In this document: in pieces, positions 9,887 through 18,862 of the stretch
Layout of the letters: each line of letters opens with the position of its first letter
How positions within the stretch are numbered: the stretch's first letter is position 1
Source of the DNA: Sporosarcina sp. P34
GTDB taxonomy: Bacteria > Bacillota > Bacilli > Bacillales_A > Planococcaceae
DNA length: 64,000 nucleotides
Assembly: GCF_002743375.1 (NCBI RefSeq)
Contig: NZ_PDZC01000011.1
Coordinates: 1-64,000, forward strand
Direction: 5' to 3'
Notes under the pieces: model-generated
What the model was told of the DNA's origin: nothing
Database searches by the model: none
The model's input: the letters and a program-made list of their open reading frames with translations, nothing else
Made by a program: the position numbers and the translations under genes

Positions 9887-11349
9887 TGGAGCATTGGCAA
9901 ATTGCATTAATTATTATGATTGGCTATTTAATCATCGCATTGGTTGTCGGAGTGTGGGCGGGTAAAGGTCGAGATTCCGGTTCTCTTGATGAATTTGCTG
10001 TTGCAGGAGGTAAGTTGGGGTTAATTGTCATGTGGTTCTTGATGGGCGGAGCTGTATTTAGCGCATTCTCATTTTTGGGCGCACCTGGTTGGGCCTATGA
10101 AAAAGGGGCTCCTGCATATTATATTATTATCTATACAGCATTTGCGATACTACCCTGGTATATAATAGGCCCTAAGATCTCTAGAATCGGAAAGAAATTC
10201 AATCTGTATACACTATCTTCATTTTTTAGAATTCGTTATAAAAGTAAGACACTCGGAATAATAGTTGGTTTACTCGCATTATTAGCTTCTATTCAATATT
10301 TGGCTACCCAGTTAACAGGAATGGCACACATCTTTAATATCATGACAGAAGGAAGAATTCCTTTTTGGCTCGGCGCTCTTCTAGCATATGGAATTGTTGT
10401 TATTTATGTGGCGACAGGAGGACTACGGGCTGCGGCTTGGTCTGACGTATTCCAAGGGTTACTCATGATTATTATTTCATGGGTTGTTGGAATAGCGATT
10501 GTGAATCAGTTACACGACTCAATGGGAGTTATGTTTACGAATATTGCAACTGAAAACCCTGGATTCTTACAGATAGGAAAAGAAGGATCTGCTATGGGGA
10601 CGATACCTTTTACAACGACAATTTTAGTATCTGTAATTGGATTCTTGATGTGGCCACATCTATTCACGAAGTCCTATGCATCCAGCCCCAAAGTGATTAA
10701 GAAAACAGTTTTGGTTTATCCAATCTTCGCACTATTCCTAGTCCCTTTATTGCTGGTTGGATTTGCAGCTAAAGGCATTGTAGATGCGAACTTGATTGAA
10801 AGTGCGGACCAAGTACTTCCATTCTTGATCACCACTGTCATGAATCTACCAGGTTGGGTGTATGGACTAGTTGGCGCTGGTGCACTAGCGGCTGCCATGT
10901 CATCCGCTGATGCGATTACGCACAACGCCACCTTGGAAACGACAGACGGTGTGATTCGTACGATTTTCAAAGATTTATCCGATAAGACTGTTTTAAAGAT
11001 TATGCGTATAGGTGTATTCGGCATCGGTGGATTGGCTTATATTATCACCATTTTCGGAGGTCAAGGATTAATTGTCTTACTCTTGGGAGCTTATGGCGCT
11101 ATTGTACAATTTGCACCAGGTGTTTACAGTGCATTGTATTGGCGTGGCGCAACGGCTAAAGGAGTGATTAGTGGATTAGTAGTCGGGGCAATATTGAATT
11201 TCTATTTCCAACTAGTCGCAGACACTACACCATTAGGCATTCACGCTGGAATTATTGGATTGATTGCTAATGTCGTCATTATGATTGTAGTAAGCCTACT
11301 TACAAAATCAGATAGAAGCGAAGAAGAAGACACGTATATTCGTAGCTAA
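9883..11349 (+). CDS. sodium:solute symporter (SSS family)
   Basis: A 488-residue integral membrane protein with about 13 predicted segments. Features typical of the SSS family are the N-terminal A-V-A-G-G-K-L-G motif, Y-V-A-T-G-G-L-R-A-A-A-W-S-D-V-F-Q-G near residue 180, and A-A-A-M-S-S-A-D-A near 340. It should import a small anionic or zwitterionic nutrient with Na+. The setting suggests a ureido compound or amino acid, but the substrate cannot be read from sequence. The tail is charged (S-E-E-E-D-T). Confidence 0.88.
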   Translation: MMEHWQIALIIMIGYLIIALVVGVWAGKGRDSGSLDEFAVAGGKLGLIVMWFLMGGAVFSAFSFLGAPGWAYEKGAPAYYIIIYTAFAILPWYIIGPKISRIGKKFNLYTLSSFFRIRYKSKTLGIIVGLLALLASIQYLATQLTGMAHIFNIMTEGRIPFWLGALLAYGIVVIYVATGGLRAAAWSDVFQGLLMIIISWVVGIAIVNQLHDSMGVMFTNIATENPGFLQIGKEGSAMGTIPFTTTILVSVIGFLMWPHLFTKSYASSPKVIKKTVLVYPIFALFLVPLLLVGFAAKGIVDANLIESADQVLPFLITTVMNLPGWVYGLVGAGALAAAMSSADAITHNATLETTDGVIRTIFKDLSDKTVLKIMRIGVFGIGGLAYIITIFGGQGLIVLLLGAYGAIVQFAPGVYSALYWRGATAKGVISGLVVGAILNFYFQLVADTTPLGIHAGIIGLIANVVIMIVVSLLTKSDRSEEEDTYIRS

Positions 11350-11388
11350 TCAATAGATGTATAGTCAAGTACAGAGAGGTGACTTATA

Positions 11389-13014
11389 GTGCATGCAGAT
11401 ATAGTATTTACTAATGGAGAAGTGATCACAGTCGATAAGGATTGCTCCATCATGGAAGCGGTAGCAATAAAAGATCATACAATCATTGGCGTTGGTCAGA
11501 TGAAGGAAGTTGGCGGGTTTATTGGAGAAAATACGAAAGTTATCGACCTGGAAGGAAAATCCCTTCTTCCAGGTTTCATAGATCCGCACTTACATTTAAC
11601 TATTTATGGAACGAACTTGCTCGGTATTAACTGTGCAAGTCCTGAAATCGATTCGTTGGAAATCTTGTATGAGAAAATGAAAAAGAAAGCGGAACAAACT
11701 CCAAAAGGAGAGTGGATCCGGGTTACTAGCTTTAATGAAAATGCTGTTAAGCAAAAACGTTTCCCTACTATACAAGAACTGGACGCTATATCTGCTGAAC
11801 ATCCAATTGTAATTATTCGAGTTTGTAATCATACGTCTATCGCAAATAGCAAGGCATTGGAACTTGCAGGTATCACATCGAAGTCTGAAAACCCTGCAGG
11901 CGGTGAGATAGAGCGTGATGTACATGGAGAATTGACAGGTAAAATGATTGAAAATGCACATATGCATCTATTTAATGTGGCGGATTATAGTGCAGATGAA
12001 ATAAAAAAAGGACTGAAATTAGCGTCACAGATATTTGTGGAGTCCGGTATAACCAGTTTACATGATGCAGGCAGTTATGGCTGGGGACCAGATATTTTAC
12101 AGCTGATGAAAACAAGTATAGATTCAGGCGATGTAAAAAACCGAGTGTATGCCCTCATTGGATCATTGACAGATTCAGAATCTTTCATCCGACATATGAT
12201 TGATGAGAGTATAGTTACGGGAGATGGCGATGAATGGTTTAAAATTGGACCTGCTAAACTCTTTACAGATGGCAGCAGTACGGGACCTACTTTATCCACA
12301 AGGGAACCGTATGATAGTGATCCGACAGACACAGGCATACTCTATTACGACCAAGAAAGAATGAATGAAATTTTAGGAGAAGCACACCGCAAAGGATACC
12401 AAATTACTGCACATGCACAAGGCGATCGGGCGATTGAAATGGTGTTGAATTGTATTGAAGAAGCGCTGGAGAAACACCCGCGGACAGATCATCGTCATCG
12501 GATTGAACATGCCGGAATAGCTAGTAAGGATCTGCAGGAACGGATGAAGGAGTTAGGAGTTGTCGTTATTCCGAACCCCGCTTTTATGTATGTGAATGGT
12601 GATAGCTATCTTGAATTTTACGGTGATCGTGTACATGTGATGTATCCAGCAAATGATTATTTGGAAAAGGGAATACCTTTTGCATTTGCCTCTGATACGC
12701 CTGTAGTAGATCATAATCCTCTTCTCGGTATTCATGCGGCAGTGAATAGAAAAACTATTTCAGGACAAGATGCTGGGATTTATCAGAGAGTGAGTGTGCT
12801 TGAGGCCATCAAAGCCTATACTTATATGGGGGCTTATGCAAGTTTCGATGAAAAACAAAAAGGCAGTATCGAAGTAGGCAAATTGGCAGATTTGGTTGTG
12901 TTGGATCAAAGTATTCTATCAGCCAATAGAGAGAGTATTAAAGATCTGACTGTAGAATTGACGATGATCGACGGAGAAATAGCGTATGAAAAGCAGTATA
13001 GTAAAAGGAAATAA
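11389..13014 (+). CDS. YtcJ-like metal-dependent amidohydrolase
   Basis: A 541-residue amidohydrolase-superfamily protein with a GTG start behind GAGAGGTGAC. Motifs in order: L-P-G-F-I-D-P-H-L-H-L near residue 65 (metal HxH), H-A-Q-G-D-R-A-I near 343, R-I-E-H-A near 370 and A-S-D-T-P-V near 427. This order matches the YtcJ/amidohydrolase-3 group, which hydrolyses N-acyl or exocyclic amide bonds. No signal peptide, so cytoplasmic. It is co-directional with the symporter and probably part of the same catabolic unit. The exact substrate is not visible. Confidence 0.82.
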   Translation: MHADIVFTNGEVITVDKDCSIMEAVAIKDHTIIGVGQMKEVGGFIGENTKVIDLEGKSLLPGFIDPHLHLTIYGTNLLGINCASPEIDSLEILYEKMKKKAEQTPKGEWIRVTSFNENAVKQKRFPTIQELDAISAEHPIVIIRVCNHTSIANSKALELAGITSKSENPAGGEIERDVHGELTGKMIENAHMHLFNVADYSADEIKKGLKLASQIFVESGITSLHDAGSYGWGPDILQLMKTSIDSGDVKNRVYALIGSLTDSESFIRHMIDESIVTGDGDEWFKIGPAKLFTDGSSTGPTLSTREPYDSDPTDTGILYYDQERMNEILGEAHRKGYQITAHAQGDRAIEMVLNCIEEALEKHPRTDHRHRIEHAGIASKDLQERMKELGVVVIPNPAFMYVNGDSYLEFYGDRVHVMYPANDYLEKGIPFAFASDTPVVDHNPLLGIHAAVNRKTISGQDAGIYQRVSVLEAIKAYTYMGAYASFDEKQKGSIEVGKLADLVVLDQSILSANRESIKDLTVELTMIDGEIAYEKQYSKRK

Positions 13015-13045
13015 GATGTACTAAATACTAGTTTAAAGAATCACC

Positions 13046-13074
13046 AGCCATTCAAGATTTTTGAATGGCTTTTA
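13046..13074 (+). terminator. Rho-independent terminator
   Basis: A perfect 10-bp stem AGCCATTCAA / TTGAATGGCT, then TTTTATT. It ends the first catabolic transcript. Confidence 0.85.
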
Positions 13075-13290
13075 TTATGGAGAAATATAGCGGGATACAA
13101 CATACTACTCGCAATGGACTTTAAAGTAATTCCTTAGCGTAAATCAATCCATTGTATAGGACATGCAAGACATAGTGACTAAATATTTTTAACATGGAAT
13201 AACAGTATGTCCAACGTATGATTACCAAGTTATTACTATACTATATCAAGACTAAAAAATAGAGAGTACATTGAAACGGGAGGTGAATAC

Positions 13291-13437
13291 ATGCTTGGTT
13301 TTCCTGTAGAAACATTTTGGTGGTTTGTTCCATGGCCTTTCATATGGGTAGGGTTAGCAACTATTATCTACTTTAAAATGAAAAAAGACGATGAGTTGGA
13401 AGAGAAGATGGAAAAAGACCAGAATCAAAATCTGTAG
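13291..13437 (+). CDS. 48-residue membrane protein, likely symporter accessory subunit
   Basis: A small gene easily missed by length cut-offs. ATG 13291 follows GGGAGGTGAA by the usual distance, and the frame runs 48 codons to TAG. It has a tryptophan-rich N-terminus (F-W-W-F-V-P-W-P-F-I-W), one membrane helix, then a charged K/D/E tail. It ends 20 nt before the second symporter, whose own ribosome binding site follows. This resembles the small accessory proteins found beside other SSS transporters, and it parallels the 9662-9886/9883-11349 pair. Confidence 0.75.
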   Translation: MLGFPVETFWWFVPWPFIWVGLATIIYFKMKKDDELEEKMEKDQNQNL

Positions 13438-13457
13438 TCGCGAGGGGAGGGCATTCA

Positions 13458-15008
13458 ATGAGCATGGATGGGATAATTTTCATTATATACTTAGGAGTTC
13501 TATTAACGATTGGCTTGTGGTTTTCACGCAGATCGTCAGCCTCTACAGAACAGTACTTACTCGGTGGTCGGTCTCTTGGACCAGCTGTCACTGCTATGAC
13601 CATGCAAACGACAGCTATGAGTGGATTTATGTTTATGGGCGCTCCGGCGATGGCCTTTAAATATGGCTGGTATGCCATTTGGTACGCGATTGGAGATGCA
13701 GGTGGATCGATTATTAACCTGTCTGTTTTAGGTAAGCGAATGAGAAGAATGTCTGAATTATTGGGAGCGCTTTCACCAATTGAATATTTGGAAAAGCGTT
13801 TTGAAAGCCCGAGTGTTCGAGTGGTCGGTTCTATCATTTCCATTGTCTTTCTATTTGGATACGTTTGCGCGCAGTTTATTGCGGCGGGTAAGGCAATGTC
13901 TGCACTGACAGGTTTTACGTATGAACTGTCTCTGCTTATCGGGATTAGCGTCATTATTATCTATACTGTAGCAGGCGGGTATTTAGCTGTTGCATACACT
14001 TCTTTTGTACAAGGCTTGATCATGGTTCTCGGTGTCGTTGGGATTGGTATTCTCGCTTATTTACATATAGGCGGACTGACGGGTTTGAACGTTGCATTGA
14101 AAGCTGTAGACCCTACGTATTTGAGTATTTGGGGTAAAGATCTTGCCTACTATGGTCAGTGGGGGATGGTGCTCGGCGCCATACTCATTTACTCAATTGG
14201 ATATATGGGGCTTCCACATGTGGTAGTTCGCCATATGTCGATGAAGAGTACGAAAACAGTAAAAGGTGCAGTGATGATCAGTGCTCTATGGAATCAATTC
14301 TTCATCTTTGTACCATATATTCTAGGAATGATCGGGATTATTTTACTCCCTACTATTGCGGATCCAGAAATGATTATTACGGAGCTAGCGTATACGTTAT
14401 TCCCTGGAATTTTTGCGGCATTATTGCTCTCAGCCATTATGTCGGCAGTCATGTCCACGGCAGACTCTATTTTGATGCAAGCAGGCTCTATTCTTTCACG
14501 TGACGTCTATCAACGTTTCATCAACAAAAATGCTAGCCCCAAAACGATGATTCTTGTATCAAGACTATGCATTCTATTGGGAGGAGTAGTAGGAGTTGTA
14601 GTAGCCATTTATGAGCCACCATCCGTATTTGCCTTGGTTTTGTTCGCTTTTGGTACATTGGGGAATGCTTTTTTAGTTCCGTATGTTGCTTCGGTTTACT
14701 CGAGAAAAGCGAATTCTATCGGTTGCTTATGTGCAATGATTGGCGGTGCTACAACAAATATCATTTGGACTTCCATGGGGTTAGAAACCTCTACGGGACT
14801 TCATCCGTTCTTGGCAGGTTTACTTGTATCTCTGTTAGGGATGATCATCGGAAGTCGATTTGGTCGTAAACCATCAGATGAAATACTGACAGCGTTCGAA
14901 CAGTCCAGAAAAAAACGTCTATTCTCAAAAGAATTTGACCGCAACATTACACGTGATTTGGCTCCCGAAGCTAACAATGTATCTAAATTTTTAGCAGACA
15001 ATAAATAA
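13458..15008 (+). CDS. sodium:solute symporter (SSS family, PanF/PutP-like)
   Basis: A 516-residue protein with about 13 membrane segments. SSS hallmarks: T-E-Q-Y-L-L-G-G-R-S-L-G near residue 32, T-A-M-S-G-F-M-F-M-G near 54, Y-T-V-A-G-G-Y-L-A-V-A-Y-T-S-F-V-Q-G near 178 and A-V-M-S-T-A-D-S near 330. Preceded by GAGGGGAGG. It diverges clearly from the first symporter, so this is not a simple tandem duplication. The substrate is probably another intermediate of the same pathway. Confidence 0.9.
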   Translation: MSMDGIIFIIYLGVLLTIGLWFSRRSSASTEQYLLGGRSLGPAVTAMTMQTTAMSGFMFMGAPAMAFKYGWYAIWYAIGDAGGSIINLSVLGKRMRRMSELLGALSPIEYLEKRFESPSVRVVGSIISIVFLFGYVCAQFIAAGKAMSALTGFTYELSLLIGISVIIIYTVAGGYLAVAYTSFVQGLIMVLGVVGIGILAYLHIGGLTGLNVALKAVDPTYLSIWGKDLAYYGQWGMVLGAILIYSIGYMGLPHVVVRHMSMKSTKTVKGAVMISALWNQFFIFVPYILGMIGIILLPTIADPEMIITELAYTLFPGIFAALLLSAIMSAVMSTADSILMQAGSILSRDVYQRFINKNASPKTMILVSRLCILLGGVVGVVVAIYEPPSVFALVLFAFGTLGNAFLVPYVASVYSRKANSIGCLCAMIGGATTNIIWTSMGLETSTGLHPFLAGLLVSLLGMIIGSRFGRKPSDEILTAFEQSRKKRLFSKEFDRNITRDLAPEANNVSKFLADNK

Positions 15009-15027
15009 CTTACAGGAGTAGGTACTT

Positions 15028-15513
15028 ATGAGCGCTATATTGCTACAAGAAATTGAGTTTACAAAAGAAGAGGTATTGCTAGGATTGCAGCAATATGAAA
15101 AAGAAACCTATTTTCAAATCCAAGATATTATTTACTATCCTTATTACTTTTTTGAATATCAAGTGAGTGCTAAAAGCTTGCTGAAATTTAACGGGAAGGC
15201 AGCTTGTACAATCGATGGGCTTGGTGGAAGAGGGGCGATGGTGGATGTTCGGCCAAGCTTTTCTAGAAAGAAAGTGGAAGTGGGTCGGTTCCCCGAGTTG
15301 AGGATTGGAGAGGAAGAAGCGAAGGGGATGGCCGAAAGATTTATTTTTGACAATGCTTCTTCAAAAGCTAAATTTGTTACGATGCCTAAAATCACGGAGG
15401 TTCAAAGGACTCTCTTTTATCGACCATTTTGGATAACAGATTTTAAGTTGGACAATAAAAAGTCAGGGCAACTCATAGTGGATGCGATTAGCGGAAGCTA
15501 TCATCCGTTATAA
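15028..15513 (+). CDS. conserved hypothetical protein
   Basis: A 161-residue protein I do not recognise. It starts at ATG behind ACAGGAGTAGG, 20 nt after the symporter, so it is probably co-transcribed. It has no signal peptide or membrane helix. An aromatic-rich stretch (I-I-Y-Y-P-Y-Y-F-F-E-Y) is followed by short strands and a second aromatic segment (F-Y-R-P-F-W-I). The layout suggests a small alpha/beta domain, possibly ligand binding. A role in the catabolic island is inferred from position only. Confidence 0.6.
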   Translation: MSAILLQEIEFTKEEVLLGLQQYEKETYFQIQDIIYYPYYFFEYQVSAKSLLKFNGKAACTIDGLGGRGAMVDVRPSFSRKKVEVGRFPELRIGEEEAKGMAERFIFDNASSKAKFVTMPKITEVQRTLFYRPFWITDFKLDNKKSGQLIVDAISGSYHPL

Positions 15514-15545
15514 CAGACTCGACGGTCAAAGTTAAAAATGAAGTC

Positions 15546-15592
15546 GTATACAGCCACTCTTCGCATAATGCAAGCGAGCAGCGGCTGCATAC
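15546..15592. terminator. long imperfect hairpin between convergent genes
   Basis: Nineteen-base arms (15546-15564 and 15574-15592) pair with three mismatches and one G-U around a 9-nt loop. A T-rich stretch follows on the minus strand. It probably separates the symporter unit from the PucR-type gene. Confidence 0.6.
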
Positions 15593-15607
15593 AGGTAGGG
15601 ATGATAT

Positions 15608-17224
15608 TTACTGTAAAACTTGTCTGGCCATTATAGCTACTTCAAGTGCAATCCGATTTAATGGGGACATAAAATTCTCTCCCATTATAGATTCAATCTT
15701 TTCGAGTCGATGATACAGTGTTTGTCTGACGATAAATAGACGATCTGCGGTTTCTTTTTTTGAGCCGCCACATTCAAGATAAATACGGAGCGTTTCGAAT
15801 AAGTTACTGTCGTTCTCTAGGTCGTAATCTATAAGGTCTTGTAGATAATCTTCTACATAGTTATCAAGGTTTCCTTGTTCGTTGAGAAGAAGTAGTAGTC
15901 TATAGACCCCTAAATCTTCATAAAAATTACTCTTGAATGCAAACTTTTGTTTAAGTTCAACCACTCTTTTTGCTTCTTTATATCCTTCTTTTACGTGTGT
16001 GTGGTTATGGTGAACTAAACTGATACCAACTGTATATTTCCGTTCGTTAAAGAACTGATCATTGTCCATGGCTGTTAACTGTTCGGTTACTTGAGTGAAA
16101 CGATTCATGTCTTTTACATGTGTACCCGAAGCGATAAACGAGGCAATAATTGTAATTTCATTTTTAGTTACAGAGATAGTTGGAAAGAAACTATGTCGTT
16201 TAAAGACAGAACGAATCATCATAGATTGTTGTAAGCGGATTTCTTCCCAACTGTTTTCATCTATAGTGGTTTCATTCGTATCCAACTGAATGACGAAGAT
16301 TCTGTAATGAGTATTCGGACTTTTCATTGGTAAATAGGATTGCATATCTTCTGCATCTACAGGACGACCATGCAGTAAGTTACGCACAAACCCATCCTCA
16401 TTGTATTGATCTCTCTCTTGAATAGTACGATTCCGAAGTAATATTTGAGCAATTGCCAGGGAGGCCCTATCCAAGATTAAAAAGACCAATTCATCTTTTA
16501 TTGCCTGTGGAAGGTGAAGGCATAAATATCCAAGAGATTGGCCTAAACCATTGATGGTGAACAAGGCAAATGGCTGATCATCGATGGTATAGATGTCCTG
16601 TTCTAGCTTTTGCGTAGTCTTCTCACTAAGAAATTCTTGTATGCTATTTTTCCACGAAGTCGATTCAACAGGGTAGTAATAAGATTTCGCTTCATCGGAT
16701 ATAAACAACACCGTCTGATTGAACAGCGAGTGTAACTCGTGAAGAATCTTTAAGATTCCGTTTGGCATTAAACTTAACTCATTAAACCTTCTCGATAATG
16801 TGTCTAACTTCGACAGCATTTCATAATGGCGATTAATAATCACTGTATGTAAATCTTGTGTGATGTCAACGAATTTTACGACTTTTTCGAATACGATAAT
16901 TGGAAACTTTTGTGCATCTGCAAGAGTGATAATATCTTGTTGGATCTCACTGACGTACGGCCCTATTTCAACACACAGACAGGCAACTTCTAGTTCAATT
17001 AGCTGCTTTACATACTGTAGCTGTGTTGCGTTATCCAGTTGTAGATGAAGGCCCGTTGTTAAGATAATTTCACCGCCATTGACTAGTGAACTAAACTCAC
17101 TAACTTCTAATACGTGCGACCATTTAACTTGACGATCCAAACCGGTACTTCCAGCAATGACTTTAGCGTGCTTGAAAGTTTCGCGGGCTAAGACATCTTG
17201 AACGGTCAAAGAAAGTTCATTCAT
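15608..17224 (-). CDS. PucR-family transcriptional regulator
   Basis: A 538-residue regulator. Residues about 9-125 are the PucR N-terminal domain (L-T-V-Q-D-V-L ... G-G-E-I-I-L-T-T-G). The middle resembles a GGDEF-fold sensor region without catalytic motifs. Residues about 475-530 are the C-terminal helix-turn-helix (G-G-S-K-K-E-T-A-D-R-L-F ... T-L-Y-H-R-L-E-K-I). Relatives control purine, allantoin and amino acid catabolism. It is divergent from the dehydrogenase/aminotransferase genes, and the intergenic palindrome at 17286-17302 is a candidate binding site. It likely senses a substrate of the island. Confidence 0.88.
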   Translation of the reverse strand: MNELSLTVQDVLARETFKHAKVIAGSTGLDRQVKWSHVLEVSEFSSLVNGGEIILTTGLHLQLDNATQLQYVKQLIELEVACLCVEIGPYVSEIQQDIITLADAQKFPIIVFEKVVKFVDITQDLHTVIINRHYEMLSKLDTLSRRFNELSLMPNGILKILHELHSLFNQTVLFISDEAKSYYYPVESTSWKNSIQEFLSEKTTQKLEQDIYTIDDQPFALFTINGLGQSLGYLCLHLPQAIKDELVFLILDRASLAIAQILLRNRTIQERDQYNEDGFVRNLLHGRPVDAEDMQSYLPMKSPNTHYRIFVIQLDTNETTIDENSWEEIRLQQSMMIRSVFKRHSFFPTISVTKNEITIIASFIASGTHVKDMNRFTQVTEQLTAMDNDQFFNERKYTVGISLVHHNHTHVKEGYKEAKRVVELKQKFAFKSNFYEDLGVYRLLLLLNEQGNLDNYVEDYLQDLIDYDLENDSNLFETLRIYLECGGSKKETADRLFIVRQTLYHRLEKIESIMGENFMSPLNRIALEVAIMARQVLQ

Positions 17225-17285
17225 GAAAATAAGACCTCCATAACGTCAAAATATTATTCGTACGATGTTACACAATGTAAAATGA

Positions 17286-17302
17286 AAGTATTCAGAATAC
17301 TT
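17286..17302. promoter_or_regulatory. perfect inverted repeat, candidate PucR-type operator
   Basis: AAGTATTC-A-GAATACTT is a perfect 17-nt palindrome in the 149-nt gap between the divergent regulator and dehydrogenase. A second repeat, TAAACTA-N7-TAGTTTA (17305-17325), abuts it. Their spacing suggests operator sites, but no binding protein can be proven from sequence. Confidence 0.6.
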
Positions 17303-17373
17303 GTTAAACTATAGAAAGTAGTTTAGCTCAAGTCTTGTTGTAAAGCAAGATTAGATGAATGGGAGGAATAAAA

Positions 17374-18843
17374 ATGAATTCAATAGTAACAGGGAAGAAA
17401 ACGATTTCAAATTTTATTAATGGACAATGGGTAAAATCACTCACTGATCAATATGAAGAAGTGCCAAATCCGGCGACAGGCGAAATTATTGCAGAGGTAC
17501 CTATTTCGACTGATGAAGATTTACAAGTTGCAGTAAATGCAGCGAAAAAAGCATTTTCTTCTTGGAAGAAAACAGCTGTACCGCAAAGAGCTCGTATTCT
17601 ATTTAAATACCAACAACTTTTGATTGCTCATTGGGATGAGCTGGCACAACTGATTACTATAGAGAACGGAAAAAACTACACGGAGGCTTATGGTGAAGTT
17701 CAGCGCGGAATCGAGTGTGTGGAATTTGCTTCGGGAGCGCCTACGTTGATGATGGGCTATCAACTTCCTGATATTGCCACAAACATCGAATCGGGTATGT
17801 ACCGCTATCCTTTAGGAGTGGTTGGAGGTATCACGCCTTTTAACTTCCCGATGATGGTTCCTTGTTGGATGTTCCCGCTTGCCATTGCAGCAGGAAATAC
17901 ATTTATTTTAAAGCCTTCAGAGCGTACACCACTCTTGGCAAATAGATTAGCAGAGCTATTAACAGAAGCGGGATTACCGAATGGTGTGTTCAATATCGTT
18001 CATGGCGCAAAGGATATTGTTAATGGAATCTTGAACCATCCCGATATTCCTGCCGTTTCATTTGTTGGATCACAGCCGGTAGCAGAGCATGTATATAAAA
18101 CAGGAACTGCCAATGGCAAACGTGTTCAAGCACTAGCGGGCGCCAAAAATCATTCGATTGTTATGCCGGATGCGGACTTGGATTTAACAGTTACTAATAT
18201 TACTAATGCGGCATTTGGTTCTGCTGGCGAAAGATGTATGGCTGCTTCAGTGGTAGTTGCAGTTGGTGATATTGCTGACCAGCTTGTGAAACGTTTAGTT
18301 GAAGAAGCAAATAAAATAACGATTGGAAACGGTTTAGAAGAAGGAGTATTCCTTGGACCTGTCATTCGAGATTCCCATAAAGATAAAACACTTGCTTATA
18401 TCGAAGCGGGGATTGAAGAAGGGGCAACTCTTGTACGCGACGGCCGAGACGATCCATCTACTTCTGAAGGGGGGTATTTCGTAGGGCCTACGATTTTTGA
18501 AGGGGTTACAACCGAAATGCGTATTTGGAAAGAAGAAATATTTGCACCGGTACTTTCAGTAATCAGAGTAGAAACATTGGATGATGCGATTGAACTTACA
18601 AATCAATCAGACTTTGCAAATGGTGCATGTTTGTATACAGATAGCTCGAAGGCGATTCGTCAATTCCGAGAAGAAATTGATGCAGGGATGCTCGGTATCA
18701 ATCTGGGTGTACCAGCCCCTATGGCATTCTTCCCATTCTCGGGCTATAAGAAGTCATTTTATGGGGATTTACATGCAAATGGCCGTGATGGTATCGAATT
18801 CTACACACGTAAGAAAATGTTAACCGCACGTCACGAATATTGA
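17374..18843 (+). CDS. mmsA: CoA-acylating (methyl)malonate-semialdehyde dehydrogenase
   Basis: A 489-residue aldehyde dehydrogenase of the MmsA/IolA group. It converts malonic or methylmalonic semialdehyde plus CoA and NAD+ to acetyl- or propionyl-CoA and CO2. The start is ATG 17374 after GGGAGGA; the ATG at 17359 lies upstream of that site. Visible are an N-terminal [15 protein letters not shown] near residue 155, the catalytic cysteine in G-E-R-C-M-A near 285, and a C-terminal [12 protein letters not shown] motif. It is followed at 19 nt by the aminotransferase. Confidence 0.92.
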   Translation: MNSIVTGKKTISNFINGQWVKSLTDQYEEVPNPATGEIIAEVPISTDEDLQVAVNAAKKAFSSWKKTAVPQRARILFKYQQLLIAHWDELAQLITIENGKNYTEAYGEVQRGIECVEFASGAPTLMMGYQLPDIATNIESGMYRYPLGVVGGITPFNFPMMVPCWMFPLAIAAGNTFILKPSERTPLLANRLAELLTEAGLPNGVFNIVHGAKDIVNGILNHPDIPAVSFVGSQPVAEHVYKTGTANGKRVQALAGAKNHSIVMPDADLDLTVTNITNAAFGSAGERCMAASVVVAVGDIADQLVKRLVEEANKITIGNGLEEGVFLGPVIRDSHKDKTLAYIEAGIEEGATLVRDGRDDPSTSEGGYFVGPTIFEGVTTEMRIWKEEIFAPVLSVIRVETLDDAIELTNQSDFANGACLYTDSSKAIRQFREEIDAGMLGINLGVPAPMAFFPFSGYKKSFYGDLHANGRDGIEFYTRKKMLTARHEY

Positions 18844-18862
18844 TAAAAAGGGAGGAAAGTTA

